A DNA stretch of 6,300 nucleotides from Candidatus Caccovivens faecavium (GTDB lineage: Bacteria > Bacillota > Clostridia > Christensenellales > UBA1242). The stretch lies in contig DVLK01000101.1 of assembly GCA_018715545.1 (NCBI GenBank), positions 1 to 6,300 of the forward strand, in the 5' to 3' direction. Below the pieces are notes generated by a model. The model was given only the letters and a program-made list of their open reading frames with translations, was not told the DNA's origin and did not search any database. Every line of letters begins with the position of its first letter. The stretch's first letter is position 1. Of the stretch, positions 5,516 through 6,300 are shown one piece after another. The position numbers were made by a program, and so were the translations under genes.

Positions 5516-6241
5516 ATGAATATTTGGAATGACGAAGAAGTAAAAAGTCTATTTTTGGAAGTAGAAAACACAAAAAAAGCTGGACGCGCATTACGCGAAG
5601 CGTTTGTGAAGCACGCTGAAAAATTCAAGAGAAAGGCCAATAGTGTGCGAAATTATTATTATCATGAGGTCGATAATCTTGAAAAGGACTTTAAACGCGC
5701 AAGACGCCTTGAAATTGACCTTAGTAAACATACCAAAAATAAACTTGTTCCATTCACAAAGGAACAAGAGGAAAAATTTATGAAGGAAATAGAGGATTTA
5801 AAGAATAGCGGTGTGTCAGTGCGCTCGGCGTGTTTTAAGCTAAGCGGAGGAGATATGACGCTGATGACAAGACTACAAAACAAGTACCAAAATTTGAAAG
5901 CACAAAAAGAAGTGCCAAACAACATTGTAAAATTCAAGCAAAAGTTTTTAACTGACAGTGATATAAATAGTCTATTTTTAGGGCTTGTGAAACTTATTAA
6001 ACGAAATGCTGTTGAGCTAGCCGAAGAGCGTATGCGCGAAGAAAAACAAAACTCAGAATACCTTTTAAGAGAGGCGTATTTGGAGCTTGCCAAAAAGGAT
6101 AAAGAAATATTTAAAGTTAAAGAGGATTTAAAAAAGCAAAAACAAGAAAATGAAAAACTTTCTTTAAAACTTAGAAAATTTTTACTTTCAAAAGGTGACA
6201 AATTGAACCTTGCTGAAAAACGGAAAATAAGAGCCAATTAA
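5516..6241 (+). CDS. Myb/SANT-like repeat protein with C-terminal coiled coil, putative regulator
   Basis: A 241-residue, highly charged, Lys-rich soluble protein. Residues 4-50 form a Myb/SANT-like unit: W4, acidic EE, LFLEVE, G23, LREAF, then R39, SVRNYYY (43-49) where the recognition helix would lie. Residues 80-128 repeat it without gaps over the first 27 positions: F80 for W4, with E7/E83, E15/E91, E17/E93, K20/K96, G23/G99, R27/R103 and A29/A105 shared. A third, decayed copy may begin at 145 (D147 and SLFL at 152-155 align with D6 and SLFL at 11-14). Residues 165-222 form a long Glu/Lys coiled coil likely to dimerise the protein. Firmicutes RsfA-type regulators also join a Myb-like N-terminus to a coiled coil, so a DNA-binding role is plausible; sporulation is not implied. 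The promoter is unclear: only a weak TTGTTT/CAATAG pair at 5467-5496, or read-through of the upstream terminator. Confidence 0.85.
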   Translation: MNIWNDEEVKSLFLEVENTKKAGRALREAFVKHAEKFKRKANSVRNYYYHEVDNLEKDFKRARRLEIDLSKHTKNKLVPFTKEQEEKFMKEIEDLKNSGVSVRSACFKLSGGDMTLMTRLQNKYQNLKAQKEVPNNIVKFKQKFLTDSDINSLFLGLVKLIKRNAVELAEERMREEKQNSEYLLREAYLELAKKDKEIFKVKEDLKKQKQENEKLSLKLRKFLLSKGDKLNLAEKRKIRAN

Positions 6242-6257
6242 GATAGGAAGAAGTGAT

Positions 6258-6289
6258 AAGATATTTTCGCTTTGAAAATATCTTTTTTT
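6258..6289 (+). terminator. intrinsic terminator after the Myb-like gene
   Basis: AAGATATTTTC (6258-6268) pairs perfectly with GAAAATATCTT (6274-6284) around the loop GCTTT, and seven T follow (6283-6289). It begins 17 bases after the TAA stop and ends the unit. Confidence 0.92.
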
Positions 6290-6300
6290 ATGTTAAAATA

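Noticed and set aside
5662..6237. 191-codon antisense reading frame opposite the Myb-like gene
   Set aside because: Its Ser/Phe/Leu-rich composition is what results from reading a Lys/Glu-rich coiled-coil gene backwards. There is no ribosome site and no family motif.
1..6300. Mollicutes-type code with TGA as Trp
   Set aside because: None of the seven visible stop codons is TGA, which raised the idea. But every Trp I checked is TGG and no gene needs TGA read-through, so the standard code suffices; seven stops is too small a sample.

Overview
The window is AT-rich, mostly tightly packed bacterial DNA that reads cleanly in the standard code (Trp is TGG; stops are TAA and TAG). Strong GGAGG-type ribosome sites, TTGACA/TATAAT promoters, short A/T-stem terminators and a YqzL-like ORF in front of recO all point to a low-GC Bacillota (Firmicutes) chromosome. 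It is probably an uncultured or host-associated lineage, because several genes match nothing I can name. No phage, transposon, CRISPR or RNA gene is visible.

Layout. Bases 1-833 (minus) hold the first half of an alpha-phosphohexomutase of the PgcA type. Across a divergent promoter region, 997-2151 (plus) encodes a UgtP/MGDG-synthase-type glycosyltransferase. The two could work in one glucolipid pathway: Glc-6-P to Glc-1-P, then via UDP-glucose to glucosyl-diacylglycerol. A bidirectional terminator separates the glycosyltransferase from a convergent four-helix membrane protein (2221-2721, minus) of unknown function. Next comes a plus-strand unit: a strong promoter, a 42-residue ORF resembling YqzL (2894-3022), and recO (3081-3800), the recombination mediator.

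The right half holds three genes I do not recognise by family. A 291-residue soluble, strand-rich protein (3816-4691, minus) ends 15 bases from recO. A 204-residue protein (4831-5445, plus) has a clean promoter, ribosome site and terminator. A 241-residue, highly charged protein (5516-6241, plus) has an N-terminal Myb/SANT-like repeat, a second copy of the same helical unit, a decayed third copy and a C-terminal coiled coil. That layout recalls RsfA-type regulators of Firmicutes, and it is the most interesting item here. A strong hairpin terminator closes the window.
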